Shown in pieces: positions 12,051 through 23,212 of a stretch of 64,000 bases of DNA. Below the pieces are notes generated by a model. It saw only the letters and a program-made list of their open reading frames with translations, searched no databases and was not told where the DNA came from. Origin of the DNA: Chionoecetes opilio (taxonomy: Eukaryota; Arthropoda; Malacostraca; Decapoda; Majidae). The DNA is taken from positions 103,501-167,500 of the forward strand of contig JACEEZ010002650.1 of the NCBI GenBank assembly GCA_016584305.1. Reading direction: 5' to 3'. The position numbers and the translations under genes were made by a program. Position 1 is the first letter of the stretch, and each line of letters starts with the position of its first letter.

Positions 12051-12787
12051 TCCGATTCATATCAGAATCCCTCCGTGGGTATCAGGATAACTGGCTCCAG
12101 ATAACTACCCTCTGACAATTTCCCCCTCGGCAATTGCCCATATAGGTAAACTGCCTCCCGGTTTATTGTCCCCTGACTTCCCTCTGAACAATAACCCAAA
12201 TTATGATGAAATAAAGATTAAAGCACACATATGGGGGAGGAAATGAATAATAATTAAACTAATGGTTTTTTTATTGTTTTATGTTATCCAATTATGAGGA
12301 ATTATTCAATAATATGGTTCATATCCATATAACTACTATTATAACTAAAATTGCAATGTGTAAGCTATACTCTTACATACAATAATTGATAAAAACATAA
12401 TTAGTAGTAACGATCATTAATTTGTTTATGCTTTATTATTCAGCAAATAAGAAAAAAACATCCAATAATGATATTAATTAATATTCCTTTGTCATAATAA
12501 TTGTACCTTTAAGATTCCAAAGTGTTGAGTATACATCGCAAAAGGTCCAACATTAATCAATATTATATTTGCACGTAGCACCGACCTAAGACTTGATCTG
12601 ACCTGATCTTAACCATTGTGATCATTCTGAATTATTGAGGATTATTCTAAGCTAGTAAAACCTGCATGTTTGCCCACTACCTTGCAAGTTTTTGTCAATT
12701 TTCTTATAATTAATATGTTAAGGGGAGAGTCCGCCGTGACAATATGAAAATAATTTTTTAATATGCGAATTTGAGTTATATGGTCTA
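12051..12787. other. AT-rich, no gene seen
   Basis: No coding features, tandem repeats or terminal repeats are recognised. Confidence 0.4.
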
Positions 12788-13430
12788 CTAGCCGCAAAGC
12801 CGCCCTCCGGGCGGACTTTTTGGCTAGCTCCTGCGGAGGGCTATTGGCTGGGCCGAAGGCCCACCACCAGTGTTAGATAGCCCCTTCTAACTTTCCTGAA
12901 ATCATGGATGTAGAAATGTATGTATTAACGCCAACCCATTCACATCACCTCCAACCCATTCACTCACCCATTACCCATCACCCCCCACCCATTCACTCAC
13001 CCATTACCCATCACCCCCCACCCATTCACTCACCCATTACCCATCACCACACACCCATTCACTCACCCATTACCCATCACCCCCCATCTATTCCCTCACC
13101 CATCACCCATCACCCCCCACCCATTCACTCACCCATCACCCCACACCCATTACCCATCACCCCACCCGTTCACTCACCCATTACCCATCACCCTACATCA
13201 AGGTTTCCTCAATTCTCGCAACCCACTTTTTTTCACAATTCTCGCTAATAGGCTGCTAATATTTTTTTTAAATGATCGGATCATATCATAAGTGGGCTTA
13301 AAACCTTCCCCTGGTCAACCGGATTCCAAAAATGTGGTATATGATGGGATTCCGCCACGGGGGGCGGAACCTATACGACACACACACACACACAGACATA
13401 CACACACACTTTCGCTTTTATTAATATAGA
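12788..13430 (+). mobile_element. Helitron-like (Lep1/HINE-type) element, copy 1
   Basis: It starts ctagccgcaaagccgccctc with a GC hairpin, carries a minisatellite, and ends ctttcgcttttattaatata after a CA repeat. A second copy in the same orientation is at 20434-21052. The ctagc... start and tttattaatata end resemble small Helitron-derived elements known from other arthropods. That assignment is inference from the ends only. Confidence 0.6.
12938..13200. repeat. Minisatellite, ~30 bp (cccattcactcacccattac)
   Basis: About eight imperfect units give a repetitive HSPITHHPP-type reading on the plus strand. It is shared with the element copy at 20610-20830, where the unit number differs. Confidence 0.9.
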
Positions 13431-14215
13431 TGGCAACACCCTGTCCTTTGGCTTTCGAATGGTGGATTTTTTTTCAGTCGGAAATTTTTTTAAATGCCCA
13501 TAGCGAAGGGCATTTAAACTTGCAAAACTTGTAAAAAAACAAAATAATAATAATTGAACTTTTTTGGGGATAATTTTCCCATATATCAAAACTAAGCCTA
13601 TATAAAAAAAAAAAACAGCAATCTTCAGGGTGAAGTTTGTTACCCAGGTAACAATTCTGGAACAATTTTGGATATGAAAAGTGCAACCTGTTCACAACAT
13701 TTTGGAACAAATGTATACATCCAAAAAGGACTAGAAAAGAGAAGACAATAAACAAGAAGAGGAAGACAGACAAAGGAATTCCAATCGAAAGCTATGCACC
13801 TGGTGAATTTTTATCGAACCTTGCAACAATGAGGGGCGTGGCGCGCCCTGACACCCTCGCCTTTGAGCGCGATTAATTAATACCTTTATAAGGGGGGACA
13901 AGGTGCAGATCCTTTTATGCATGCATTGATATGTGGTTACTGATCCCATAAAATTCATATGAAAGTAGCATTGACAGTATAGTACCTTCACTGGAGCGCA
14001 GAAACTTTAGCAAAACTTCAAACGCGTTTTTCTCAAAACTAGTATAAAATGAACATAAAATCTATCTCCTCTTTTATTTTTGGCACGATTTTCACGAAAC
14101 TTTAGGACACACAAAATCAAATATCGTAGAAAAATCAGTTCTGATTACATTTTTGTTTTTAAGTCTTAATTTTGATATATGGGAAAATTATCCTTAAAAT
14201 TTTCAATTTTTTCAA
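13431..14215. other. AT-rich, no gene seen
   Basis: Minus-strand ORFs here are Phe/Leu-rich AT readings without domains and are not called. Confidence 0.4.
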
Positions 14216-14717
14216 CGCCGCCGCGATTTATTTAGTTAACCTTTAATGTTTGCATGGTACTATTGTATGTATCAGAAAACGAAATATGTTAATGGAAAGC
14301 TAATAAACTTCTGCTTCTATTGATATCTGCCATCTTATAAGCTGTCCCACAAAGTTATACATGACGACGAGTTTTAAGTTAATGTTAAGTTCATCATATT
14401 TCTTCAGAGTCTCATAATGCCCTTTATTTAATGTGTTTTACCATGTTTTATGTGATAATCTTATAGAACAAGCATTTCCGAAGATAACAGTCTATCCTTT
14501 ATACATGTATAACATGATATACTACGGGGTAATGCCTTGAGAACTTCCCCGGGTCTAGAGTGAACGAAGAGGCCTTGGCGCCAAGATGGCGCCCAGTAGC
14601 ATTTAACATAGGGCCTATGAATGGCGTTACCCTCTATATATAGGTACCCTACCCATGACCAGTGGAGGCCAGTTTTGCGATTCCTGACATATTCGAACAT
14701 CACCCCCATTTCCCTTC
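14216..14717 (+). repeat. Fold-back family, single arm plus 3' unit
   Basis: This runs from cgatttatttagttaacc, through an arm related to the palindromes at 15056, 21660 and 34440, to gtctagagtgaacgaagagg, an aagatggcgcc motif and taacatagggcctatg. Related copies are at 30318-30728 and 33800-34279. The stretch acatagggcctatgaatgg is the uninterrupted version of the site where the palindromic hAT element sits at 34280. Confidence 0.7.
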
Positions 14718-15010
14718 CTATGGATTATCAGTATATATGATATACTGTTATCTTCGTAAATGTTTGTTCTATAATATTATCAAATAAAAAACAGTAAAAT
14801 ACCCTAAAGAAATGCCATTATAGGAGAGTGAAGAAATATGCATGAACTTAAACTTAAATTCTTCGCCATTTAATATTTTGCGAAAAAACATTTTAGATGA
14901 AACATATCAATAGAAGCGAATTTTCATTAGCTTTCCATTGATATATTTCGTTTTCTGATAAATTAATTACCACCATACATAAATTAGCGTTAACTAAAAA
15001 AATAGCATCA
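14718..15010 (-). repeat. Fold-back family, second single arm
   Basis: An arm in the opposite direction, from ggattatcagtatatatgat to aaattagcgttaacta. It pairs in reverse complement with 14216-14500 and directly with 15056-15350. Confidence 0.7.
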
Positions 15011-15055
15011 TCAATCGGATCGGCAAGTAAAAAAGTGTTCCATGAATACAGTAGA

Positions 15056-15666
15056 CTATGGTTTATCAGTATAAAGGATACACTGTTATCTTTGTAAATG
15101 ATTGTTCTATAATATCAAATTAAAAACTGTAAAATACATTAAAGAAATGCCATTATGAGACTCTGAAGAAATATGCATGAACTTAATATTCACTTAAACT
15201 CATCGCCATTTAATATTTTGCGTGAAGACTTTATATGCAACATATCAATAGAAGCGGAATGTTATTAGCTTTCCATTGATATATTTCGTTTTCTGATAAA
15301 TGAATTAGAACCATGCATAAATTAGCGTTAACTAATTAAATGACATAATCAATCTGGTAATTTTCCTGATTCATGAGGTTATTTATTTAGTTAACGCTAA
15401 TTTATGTATGGTTCTAATTCATTTATCAGAAAATGAAATATATCAATTGAAAGCTAGTAAAATTCCGCTCTTATTGATATGTTTCATGTAAAATGTTTTC
15501 TCGCAAAATATTAAATGGCGAAGAGTTTCATTGAATTTAGTTCATGCATATTTCTTCACTCTCATAATGGCATTTCTTTAGTGTATTTTACAGTTTTTTA
15601 TTTGATAATATTATAGAACAAACATTCACGAAGATAGCGGTATATCATTTATACTGTTAAACCATA
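15056..15666. repeat. ~610-bp palindrome of the fold-back family
   Basis: The left arm starts tggtttatcagtataaa and the right arm ends tatactgttaaacca. The arms meet near 15363 around a short spacer (ggtaattttcctgattcatg). Similarity between arms is high, so single-stranded nucleic acid from this region would form one long hairpin. Confidence 0.85.
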
Positions 15667-15887
15667 GGAAGGGAAATGGGATTGATGTTCGAAAATGTCA
15701 GGAATCGCAAAACTGGCCTCCACTGAAAATATCCCTAAATGAGTAGCAAGTCCAGTATACAGTAGTCTTTGGTCTGGCCTAAAATGTGTACAAACTAGTG
15801 GGTGTACTATATGAGAGTCAGGATTGTGTAAAATTGAATGCGGTGTACTATGTTTATTTTTTCGTTTATGAAATAAAATCGATAGAT

Positions 15888-16212
15888 AGGCTATGGCAGA
15901 GTGGTTAGCGCCTACAAGGGACGTGGTCGTTGTGCCGAGTTCGATCCTCGAGGGGTGCAAAAATCTTTCTGCAATCGTTGACTGGCCGAAGATCACCCAC
16001 ATGCTGTCCATTAACTCTACCTTCAACGGTGAGTGCATCGGGAGACACAGGGTCTCAGCATGAGCCTCTAATCACAGGTGCTACAAAAAAATCCTGCGTG
16101 GGCCATCACGCGCGAGGCCTAACCATCACAGGCTTCACAGCCCTCACGTGAACCTCCAGGATCTACCATTCGAGCACTAGAGGTCATGTACTGCCTACAG
16201 GCGATATAGGCG
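15888..16212 (+). mobile_element. tRNA-derived SINE, family 1, copy b
   Basis: Head with tggcagagtggttagcg and gccgagttcgatcct; body and 3' end as in copy a. It ends at a (CT)n tract, 16213-16240. Confidence 0.8.
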
Positions 16213-16444
16213 CTCTCTCTCTTTCTTTCTCTCTCTCTGTACATTGGTTTGTGTGTGTAAATATGACATCAATTTTTACGGTGCATGTAGCTCGGTATGT
16301 GATTAAAATTAACGAGGCACAGCTTGTTCTATGATGAAGATTACAGCTGCAGCAGCATGACCCAGAAATAAAGTGTAGAAGGTTGCCTGCAGGTGAAGCA
16401 GTCCAAGTACAACATCGTTACGATTACCCTGCTTGAAAAAAAAG

Positions 16445-16447
<3 letters not shown>

Positions 16448-16485
<38 letters not shown>

Positions 16486-16506
16486 ATATATATATATATA
16501 TATAGG
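16448..16506. repeat. (TA)n microsatellite
   Basis: About 60 bp of nearly pure TA lies roughly 110 bp downstream of the IR exon E donor. Confidence 0.95.
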
Positions 16507-16617
16507 TAGATATATATATTACTCTATCGAAAAATACCAATTATATATTTTTATATTTTCACAAACTAGTATTTCACCATTGCAACCATTACGTACGTAA
16601 ACTGGACATAACTTTAC

Positions 16618-16765
16618 CGTGGCATACGTCGATAATGTCATCTCTCTCTGGCGTTTTTCCAATATATGTTTACTGATGACATCATCCATCCAGTGCGTTA
16701 TTAGCCCACTATCAATAAACCTTTGCAGAGCATTGTCAAAACGACCTTTAAATGACGTTCCACGT
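16618..16765 (-). CDS. IR exon E: C-terminal part of S2
   Basis: The acceptor is AATTCTTTTTTCAG before ACGTGG. The first A completes the Arg codon left open by exon D, and 49 full codons follow. The segment RGTSFKGRFDNALQRFIDSG followed by LITHWMDDVI is highly typical of the IR S2 C-terminal lobe ('f..rfd..l.rl.esGLi..W..d'). I end the exon at GCCACG followed by GTAAAG, in phase 0 after STYAT, because the reading beyond drifts into non-family sequence. In other IRs the next exon would carry the last membrane helix and a short cytoplasmic tail. I found no such exon between 1 and 16617. A (TA)n tract lies about 110 bp downstream of the donor. Confidence 0.85.
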
Positions 16766-18957
16766 CTGAAAAAAGAATTTAATCGCATATAATGAGAATG
16801 ATGGTATCTATTTGAAATGTTTTGCAGCTATTTGTACAAATTTTACTACAAAATTGAGAATTTGTATTTGTCTTTTATTGAAAATTGTAAGGAAGTCAAA
16901 GATAAATTGACAATGATATCGAAAAGGAGTTATATATGAATCAGATATTGTATTTAGGGAATAACTCGTTATTATATTCGTAAAAGAGCCTGTTAGTGAA
17001 TCCTGCCTTGGTTCATTGTCTTTGTATTTTGTAGGCATAGATGGTGGGGTAATGGTGAGACATCCGAGGATAGAGTAAGGCTATTACGAAATAAGAGACT
17101 GAACTTTGTAAGCTGGGATTACATTTGATATTTATATTATCGTATTTTTTTATTTTATTTAAGAGGGCCATTTTTTATTGTTTATAAAGGCTATATCCTC
17201 ATGTTTATAAGATCCATGTCATGTTGTTCAAATAAAAAATGTAACTGAGAATAATGGATTTCTAATTAATTGAATTGAATAGTTTACTGTTGCGTAATAC
17301 AACAAAGGAAAAGGGCGGGTCATGCCGATCCAATTCAAACTCCTACAATGCATGTCCAGATGAATGACGTAGAAGATGATGAATAAAAAAAATATAAAGT
17401 TTTATACAAGATAGCATCTTATTGAAAATAGACTTTACTTTAGTTTGTACACAGCTATTTATTGAACAAAATAAATAGTTATACAAAAAAACTAATGAAC
17501 ATGTAGGGAAAGTAAAATGCTTTATAGAATATAATCCTATAGAAATTTAATCAGTAGAATTATCACTGCAGAGAAATGTGATGCCGCAATTGTGTAATGC
17601 GAACGGATAATACTTTGTCGGTATTGTCGTTATCATCATCATTATTATCATCATTATATTGTTTTTCTATAGCTTCAATCGTGCGTGAGTGAGTGGGTGA
17701 ATCATTGTTCTGTTGCCTTGTTTCTCATTGAAACAGCCATTTGTGGTATTCATATTATCAGTTTATATTTACCATTTAGGTAAAGCTTATTAGCATGGGT
17801 CTAGGGATGCAAAAGTATCCCTTGCTGAAAGTGCATAACAGTTTAAATCCACTGTTGCCCCCCTCATGCATGCAATCCCCTCCACATGGCCCTCAATTTA
17901 ATTAAGAACTGCTGAATTATATCACGAGTACAACATATAAATAAAAGTATTTATTATACATATATATAATGGTGACTATAAGGTAGTATTTTACGACATG
18001 GATGAAAATAGTATGAAGAAAATAATCACCACAATGATAAGACCCAAACTACCTAGAGTATGCTGAAATTTTGCGTTCTCACATAAAGAATATCAATAAA
18101 TTGGCAAAAATACAAAGGATTGCAACGACGATGGTGCCCGAAAAAAAAAATCTAATCGTTAAGATTACTAAAGCAAATGAAGTTGCCAACGTTTCAAAAA
18201 AGGAGAGAGATTTGGTGTATATTGTACACTGATGAATGAATGACTTGAAGGACGTTGACAGAAAAGACCTGTTATTATGAAAAGTTTAAAAAGGGGGGGG
18301 GGGGTTCTCCCCAGACCTCCCTAGAGCTATATTTCATTTCCGACAGCTGTTATATGGGTTAGAAATATTCCTTTTGATGAGAATAAAACGTTCAGGATAC
18401 TTGAAACCACCGATCGTGTATTGAATTAAACTGCACATATACCGATGATAGTATGTAGTATTCTAGACACAAAAGTCCATATACATTGCTGAATTACAAT
18501 GCATATCTTCAATCAAAGATACGAAATCAAGACCAAGGCTTAAACTTTTAATCTGCGGTCTTATTCATATAAACACAAGTATAATTGTCATTGTACAGGT
18601 TTGAGATGTAATGATCATACTGGCTAAGTTATCCATGAAGATTAAAGTATGATATATAACACCAATGTTTCAAAATTTTCCATTAAAATAATACATCACC
18701 AAACCTCATTTCTGCAATCGTGCTATTTTTTTTAGTGATTCTTAGTCTGTCTATAAACCAGTTCTCAAGGTACCTTATCACAGTGTTCAGTGTCCCTATG
18801 TTCTTATATATCAGTGTGGTCACGCATGTCTCTGCCAATCATTTCTTGTATTATCATTTGGCTATGAAAAGTTACCATTATTTGCCTGTGTTTGCCAAAA
18901 AGATACGAAAGATATTTACCAACTCTATAAAATTCTTCAATATTTTGTTTCTGTTTC
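16766..18957. other. Intron D-E, part without recognised elements
   Basis: AT-rich intronic DNA with short low-complexity runs (gttatcatcatcattattatc near 17630, a G-run at 18292-18304). No ORF with domain features and no terminal repeats seen. Confidence 0.4.
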
Positions 18958-18970
18958 TCCTGTCACCTTA

Positions 18971-19142
18971 ACCCGTCAGGGTGGCTCGGTTGGTAGAGTT
19001 GTGGGCTCGCGTGCAGCGTCCCTGTGTTTGATCAGCAGTTCGACCCCACCAGGTTCATCCTGGTGTGGTGGCGCTTTGTAGTCAATAACCTTGTCGTTGG
19101 TACTTGCAAAGTGTCTAGATAGGATCAAAATATCTTATCTTA
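18971..19142 (+). mobile_element. tRNA-derived SINE, family 3, copy a
   Basis: A-box-like tggctcggttggtagag and B-box-like cagttcgacccc are followed by ggtggcgctttgtagtcaat, tgcaaagtgtctagatagga and a cttat-repeat end. It is flanked by a perfect 13-bp target duplication, TCCTGTCACCTTA, at 18958-18970 and 19143-19155. This proves a LINE-mobilised insertion in the IR intron. Copies are at 60383-60559 and 62783-62957. Confidence 0.92.
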
Positions 19143-19255
19143 TCCTGTCACCTTATCTAAGATTCTCATGATAATGCTCATTTATACTTTATATCTTACA
19201 ACTTAATTTTTTTGTTAATCCATCTTATTTGCCTGCAATTGTCAAAGATATGCTA

Positions 19256-19315
19256 GAGAGAGAGAGAGGGATCCACATATATATATATATATATATTGAG
19301 ATAGAGAAAGAGAGA
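19256..19315. repeat. (GA)n and (TA)n microsatellite patch
   Basis: Short GA, then TA, then GA runs. The flanking 19345-19405 resembles the 3' unit of the fold-back family (ggcatccataaatcgattta). Confidence 0.7.
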
Positions 19316-19492
19316 GCATAGGATGAGCGGCGCGGCGAAAGGACTCAACATGGCATCCATAAATCGATTTAACGCTACCCTCTGTATCTAGGTATCCTAA
19401 CCTCCCCTAGCCGACGAGCTTATTTGGCTGGTAGGTCAGTCAGCTCGCTAACGCTTGCCTCTACGGTTCTACCTCGCTCTGAAGTTCTGAAG

Positions 19493-20301
19493 CAGGGTTG
19501 CCATCCATACGACAATTATCGTACATGTACGATTATTTTACCCTTGGTACGATGTACGATAGTGCTTCTCATTATTGTACGATAATTTAACCATATCGTA
19601 CGATAGTATACGATACTTCTACAGATTCATCAGAAAAGAATAAAATTTAAATAAATCATTATTCAACAAGAGCAAAACAAATAAAGAAAAAAGAGGTCTG
19701 CATGATAAAGCAGCTGAGAGTAAGAGAGAGAATATTCGCACGTCACTCGTGACCTGTTCATAACCTGTGTAGAGTGTAGCGACCGTACAGTGCTGCCCAA
19801 AGCCGTCTAAACATTCTCACACGTGACACAGGTACTGTCCACTGACTTGTCTCCTACAAGTATTGGGCAGAGGCGCGAGCGGCGAGCTACAGACTCAGCT
19901 ACTGTGAAGTACGCCAGTTGGTTACTTGATTCCGTTACATTGTGTGGTACAGTTTTTTGGGCAAGGTTTGTCACTTTCTGGTCCTGTGTGTGATAATATA
20001 CATGGGTTGTGTGGCTGTGCGGTCTGGCTGAGTGTGATATGGGTTGTTGTGTGGGTGCTGTGGCATATGTGATATGTGGTGTGGCTGGGAGTGATATGGA
20101 TTGTTGAGTGACTGGGTGTGAATACCAATATGGTATTAGGTCAATAAATACATTTCATTAGCAAGCACAAAAAAATACATTTAATAATAATGTACGATAA
20201 AAAAGACGATACTTTTTAGGAGGCTGTACGAAAATTCTACTGAAAAAAAAAAATTTGAGGAGCCAGTACGATAATTCCCAACTGAAAGGGTGGCAGCACT
20301 G
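19493..20301. mobile_element. Non-autonomous hAT element, 809 bp
   Basis: The termini CAGGGTTGCCATCC and (inverted) CAGTGCTGCCACCC are flanked by a perfect 8-bp duplication TTCTGAAG at 19485-19492 and 20302-20309. Subterminal gtacgat repeats occur at both ends. No transposase ORF. It lies in IR intron D-E. A related left end occurs at 54183 and a fragment near 3637. Confidence 0.92.
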
Positions 20302-20433
20302 TTCTGAAGTCAGAACGTCTCTCCTGATTATAATCGTCGCGCTGAGTGAGGACGCATCCGTGCGCTCCTCTTGCGATACACGTGTACATGACTGTATGAC
20401 ATGACTGTAACGTGTACACTATATATATATATA

Positions 20434-21008
20434 CTAGCCGCAAAGCCGCCCTCCGGGCGGACTTTTTGGCTAGCTCCTGCGGAGGGCTATTTGTGGGCCA
20501 TCGGCCCACCACCTGTGTTTGACTGTTCAGACTCAAACACAGACTCTCCAGATAGCCCCTTCTAACTTTCCTGAAATCATGGATGTAGAAATGTATGTAT
20601 TAACGCCAACCCATTCACATCACCCCCCACCCATTCACTCACCCATTACCCATCACCACACACCCATTCACTCACCCATTACCCATCACCACCACCCATT
20701 CACTCACCCATTACCCATCACCCCCACCTATTCCCTCACCCATCACCCCCCACCCATTCACTCACCCATCACCCCACACCCATTACCCATCACCCCACCC
20801 ATTCACTCACCCATTACCCATCACCCTACATCAAGGTTTCCTCAATTCTCGCAACTCACTTTTTTTTCACAATTCTCGCTAATAGGCTGCTAAAAAAAAA
20901 AAGTGATCGGATCATCACATAAGTGGACTTAAAACCTTCCCCCGGTCAACCTGGTTCCAAAACTGGGCCATATGATGGGATTGCGCCACTGGGGACGGAA
21001 CCTAGAGC

Positions 21009-21046
<38 letters not shown>

Positions 21047-21049
21047 TCG

Positions 21050-21052
<3 letters not shown>
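20434..21052 (+). mobile_element. Helitron-like (Lep1/HINE-type) element, copy 2
   Basis: Nearly the same as 12788-13430: the same ctagccgcaaagccgccctc start, GC hairpin, 30-bp minisatellite and CA repeat before ctttcgctt. It is bounded by TA repeats on both sides, consistent with insertion at T/A. Confidence 0.65.
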
Positions 21053-21089
<37 letters not shown>

Positions 21090-21093
21090 ATAT

Positions 21094-21142
<49 letters not shown>
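21010..21142. repeat. (CA)n then (TA)n microsatellite
   Basis: (CA)n at 21010-21044, then TA repeats to about 21142. All ORFs through it are repeat artefacts. Confidence 0.95.
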
Positions 21143-21145
<3 letters not shown>

Positions 21146-21543
21146 TTATTTATTTATATCCATGTGTATTGTATCCATCCCCTGCATCATCAACACACTT
21201 CTACGGAAGAAGGTAACGAATCACTCATCGGGCACGTGATTGAAGATACACGCATGTCATATTATATCTACCCTGCTCGCTACCACCTGCTACCCGCGAC
21301 CTTGCACACACGTGGTCGCTATACACTCCTACAGATGCTTTAATCATAGCTACACCCCATGATATTCTAATACAGCTACAACTAGGCAAAACTAACATCC
21401 ACACTGCAAGTGATGAGCATTATCAACTTCCACGAATGTAGAATGAAGAGATGCCTCTGTTTCTACTGGTTTGAGGATTGTTTTCAACAATAATGATAAA
21501 TCAGATGGCGACGATATGGATAATGATAATGTTGATACGTACC

Positions 21544-22495
21544 CATAGACCACTGTATACCTGGACTGCGCATGGAATATCGGCCTGTTGCACATGGGCC
21601 TGAACTTGCCCTGAAGTCGGAGGGCCGCTCGGATTCATATATATTATATACGCATCATATAGACTGGTTTATCAGTATATATGATATACTGTAATCTTCG
21701 TAAATGTTTGTTCTATAATATTATCAAATAAAAAACAGTAAAACACGGTAAAGAAATGCCATTACGAGACTGAAGAAATATGCATTCACTTCAACTCTTC
21801 GCCATTTAAAACTTTGCGTGTCAACTTTTATCATGAAGGGTATCAATAGAAGCGCAATTTTATTAGCTTTCCATTGCTATATTTCGTTATCTGATAAATG
21901 AATTAGAACCATGCATAAAGTAGCGTTAAATAAATAAATAAAATAATCAATCTGGTAATTTTCCCGATTGATGAGGTTATTTATTTAGTTAACGCTAATT
22001 TATACATGTTGCTAATTCATTTATCAGAAAACTAAATATATAAGTAAATAAATAACGTCATCAATCGGGAAAATTACCCGATTGATGATTTTATTTATTT
22101 ATTTAACGCTAATTCATGCATGGTTCTAATTAATTTATCAGATAACGAAATATAGCAATGGAAAGCTAATAAAATTGCGCTTCTATTGATACTCTTCATG
22201 ATAAAAGTTGACTCGCAAAGTTTTAAATGGCGAAGAGTTAAGTGAATATTAAGTTCTTGCATATTTCTTCAGTCTCGTAATGGCATTGCTTTAGCGTGTT
22301 TTACTGTTTTTTATTTGATAATATTATAGAACAAACATTTACGAAGATAACAGTATATCGTATATACTGATAAACCAGTCTATATGATAGTCCATAGACC
22401 ACTATATATCTTTGTCGGGCGCCCCGCAGGCCCCTATGCAGCCCCGCAATTCAAAACATTGTCGCGTGTGCAGTCCAGGTATACAGTGGTCTATG
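21544..22495. mobile_element. Palindromic hAT-like element, copy 1, at the exon D donor
   Basis: The terminal inverted repeats are CATAGACCACTGTATACC and its complement. A perfect 8-bp duplication TACGTACC flanks it (21536-21543; 22496-22503). The centre, about 21660-22384, is a near-perfect ~725-bp palindrome of the fold-back family. No coding capacity. The right duplication overlaps the last base of IR exon D and the first seven intron bases. Same family as 34280-35282. Confidence 0.92.
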
Positions 22496-22502
22496 TACGT
22501 AC

Positions 22503-22681
22503 CTAAATGCCCAAGTGTTCCCGGCAAACAGGGGATACGTGGTGGTCCCGATATGGAAAGGGTTATCGCCGCTTTCAGTGGAGTGGTGGGTTTCCATTAA
22601 TATCCTTGCTGTGTAATAATTACGTATATACGAAAAGCCACCTTCGAGTATCCTCTTGATGATGATATCTGTTTCCACTTC
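22503..22681 (-). CDS. IR exon D: S2 lobe, middle part
   Basis: This 179-bp exon starts after CCTTTAG and ends in phase 2 at TTTAG followed by GTACGTA. It encodes 59 codons, from EVETDIIIKRILEGGFSYIR through a variable segment to TTTYPLFAGNTWAF, plus two bases of an Arg codon completed by exon E. The FAGNTWAFRRGTSFKGRFD reading across the junction matches the IR S2 pattern in which a Phe/Arg-rich stretch precedes 'rFn..l.rl.esGLi..W'. The last exon base (22503) and the first seven intron bases (22502-22496) together form the 8-bp target-site duplication of a palindromic hAT element (21544-22495). The donor therefore lies inside a transposon target site yet is intact. Confidence 0.85.
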
Positions 22682-22872
22682 CTAAAGGAATAAGATTACT
22701 ATTTAATTATTTATTATAATATTATTTATTATTTATATATCATTATTTAATAGATTTTTTCGCAGATTTTTTTTGTTTCTCAGGATGTGTATAAGGAATT
22801 TAACAGATTTAGATGAAGCACACTATTTTTCACTTATTACTGTTGCTTACCTGGAAGTAATTACTTGCTTAC

Positions 22873-23112
22873 CTGTATATGAGCCTTGATTGATTGGTAA
22901 TATGGGTTTGCAGTGATGCTCAGTAGGCTGTTTAATGCTCCGCTTAAGTATTGTGTTCCCCATTCATATCCTTTGCTGTTTTGTAGCTCCACCAGATCTT
23001 CAAAAGTATTTATTGCAGCAGATTTACCTTGTACGACAAGATGAGAAACAAGTGAGCCCGTGTAGGATGCCCTTAATATGAGACAGGTAATGAGCCACAA
23101 CCCCACCATAAT
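22873..23112 (-). CDS. IR exon C: M3 helix and start of S2
   Basis: This exon is exactly 80 codons, phase 0 at both ends. The acceptor is TTTCTTTGCCAG before ATTATGG; the donor is ATACAG followed by GTAAGCAAG. It encodes the M3 helix IMVGLWLITCLILRASYTGS, followed by LVSHLVV. The SYTGSL core matches the SYTA(N/S)L gating motif of iGluRs and IRs. S2 then starts with INTFEDLVELQNSKGYEWG, which fits the usual 'i.s..dL......yg' pattern. At the place where iGluRs carry the ligand-contacting Ser/Thr the sequence is YLSGALNSLL, so the canonical motif is not obvious and ligand chemistry is probably diverged, as in most IRs. The next intron is only 191 bp, the sole short intron in this gene. Confidence 0.88.
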
Positions 23113-23155
23113 CTGGCAAAGAAAAAAATAAAAAAAGAATTAAAAAATAATATAT

Positions 23156-23159
<4 letters not shown>

Positions 23160-23208
<49 letters not shown>
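23160..23208. repeat. (TA)n microsatellite
   Basis: About 50 bp of TA lies roughly 50 bp upstream (minus-strand sense) of the exon C acceptor, within the branch-point neighbourhood of a 15.2-kb intron. Confidence 0.95.

Positions 23209-23212
<4 letters not shown>

Noticed and set aside
12938..13200. CRISPR-like array
   Set aside because: The units are contiguous and imperfect with no unique spacers, and the genome is eukaryotic. It is a minisatellite.
12904..13248. Pro/His-rich ORF (HSPITHHPP repeat), also at 20519-20893
   Set aside because: It is a 30-bp minisatellite inside Helitron-like elements. Unit number differs and no family is matched.
13474..13773. Hydrophobic minus-strand ORF as the missing last IR membrane exon
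   Set aside because: Phe/Leu-rich reading of AT-rich DNA. No phase 0 acceptor and no family pattern.
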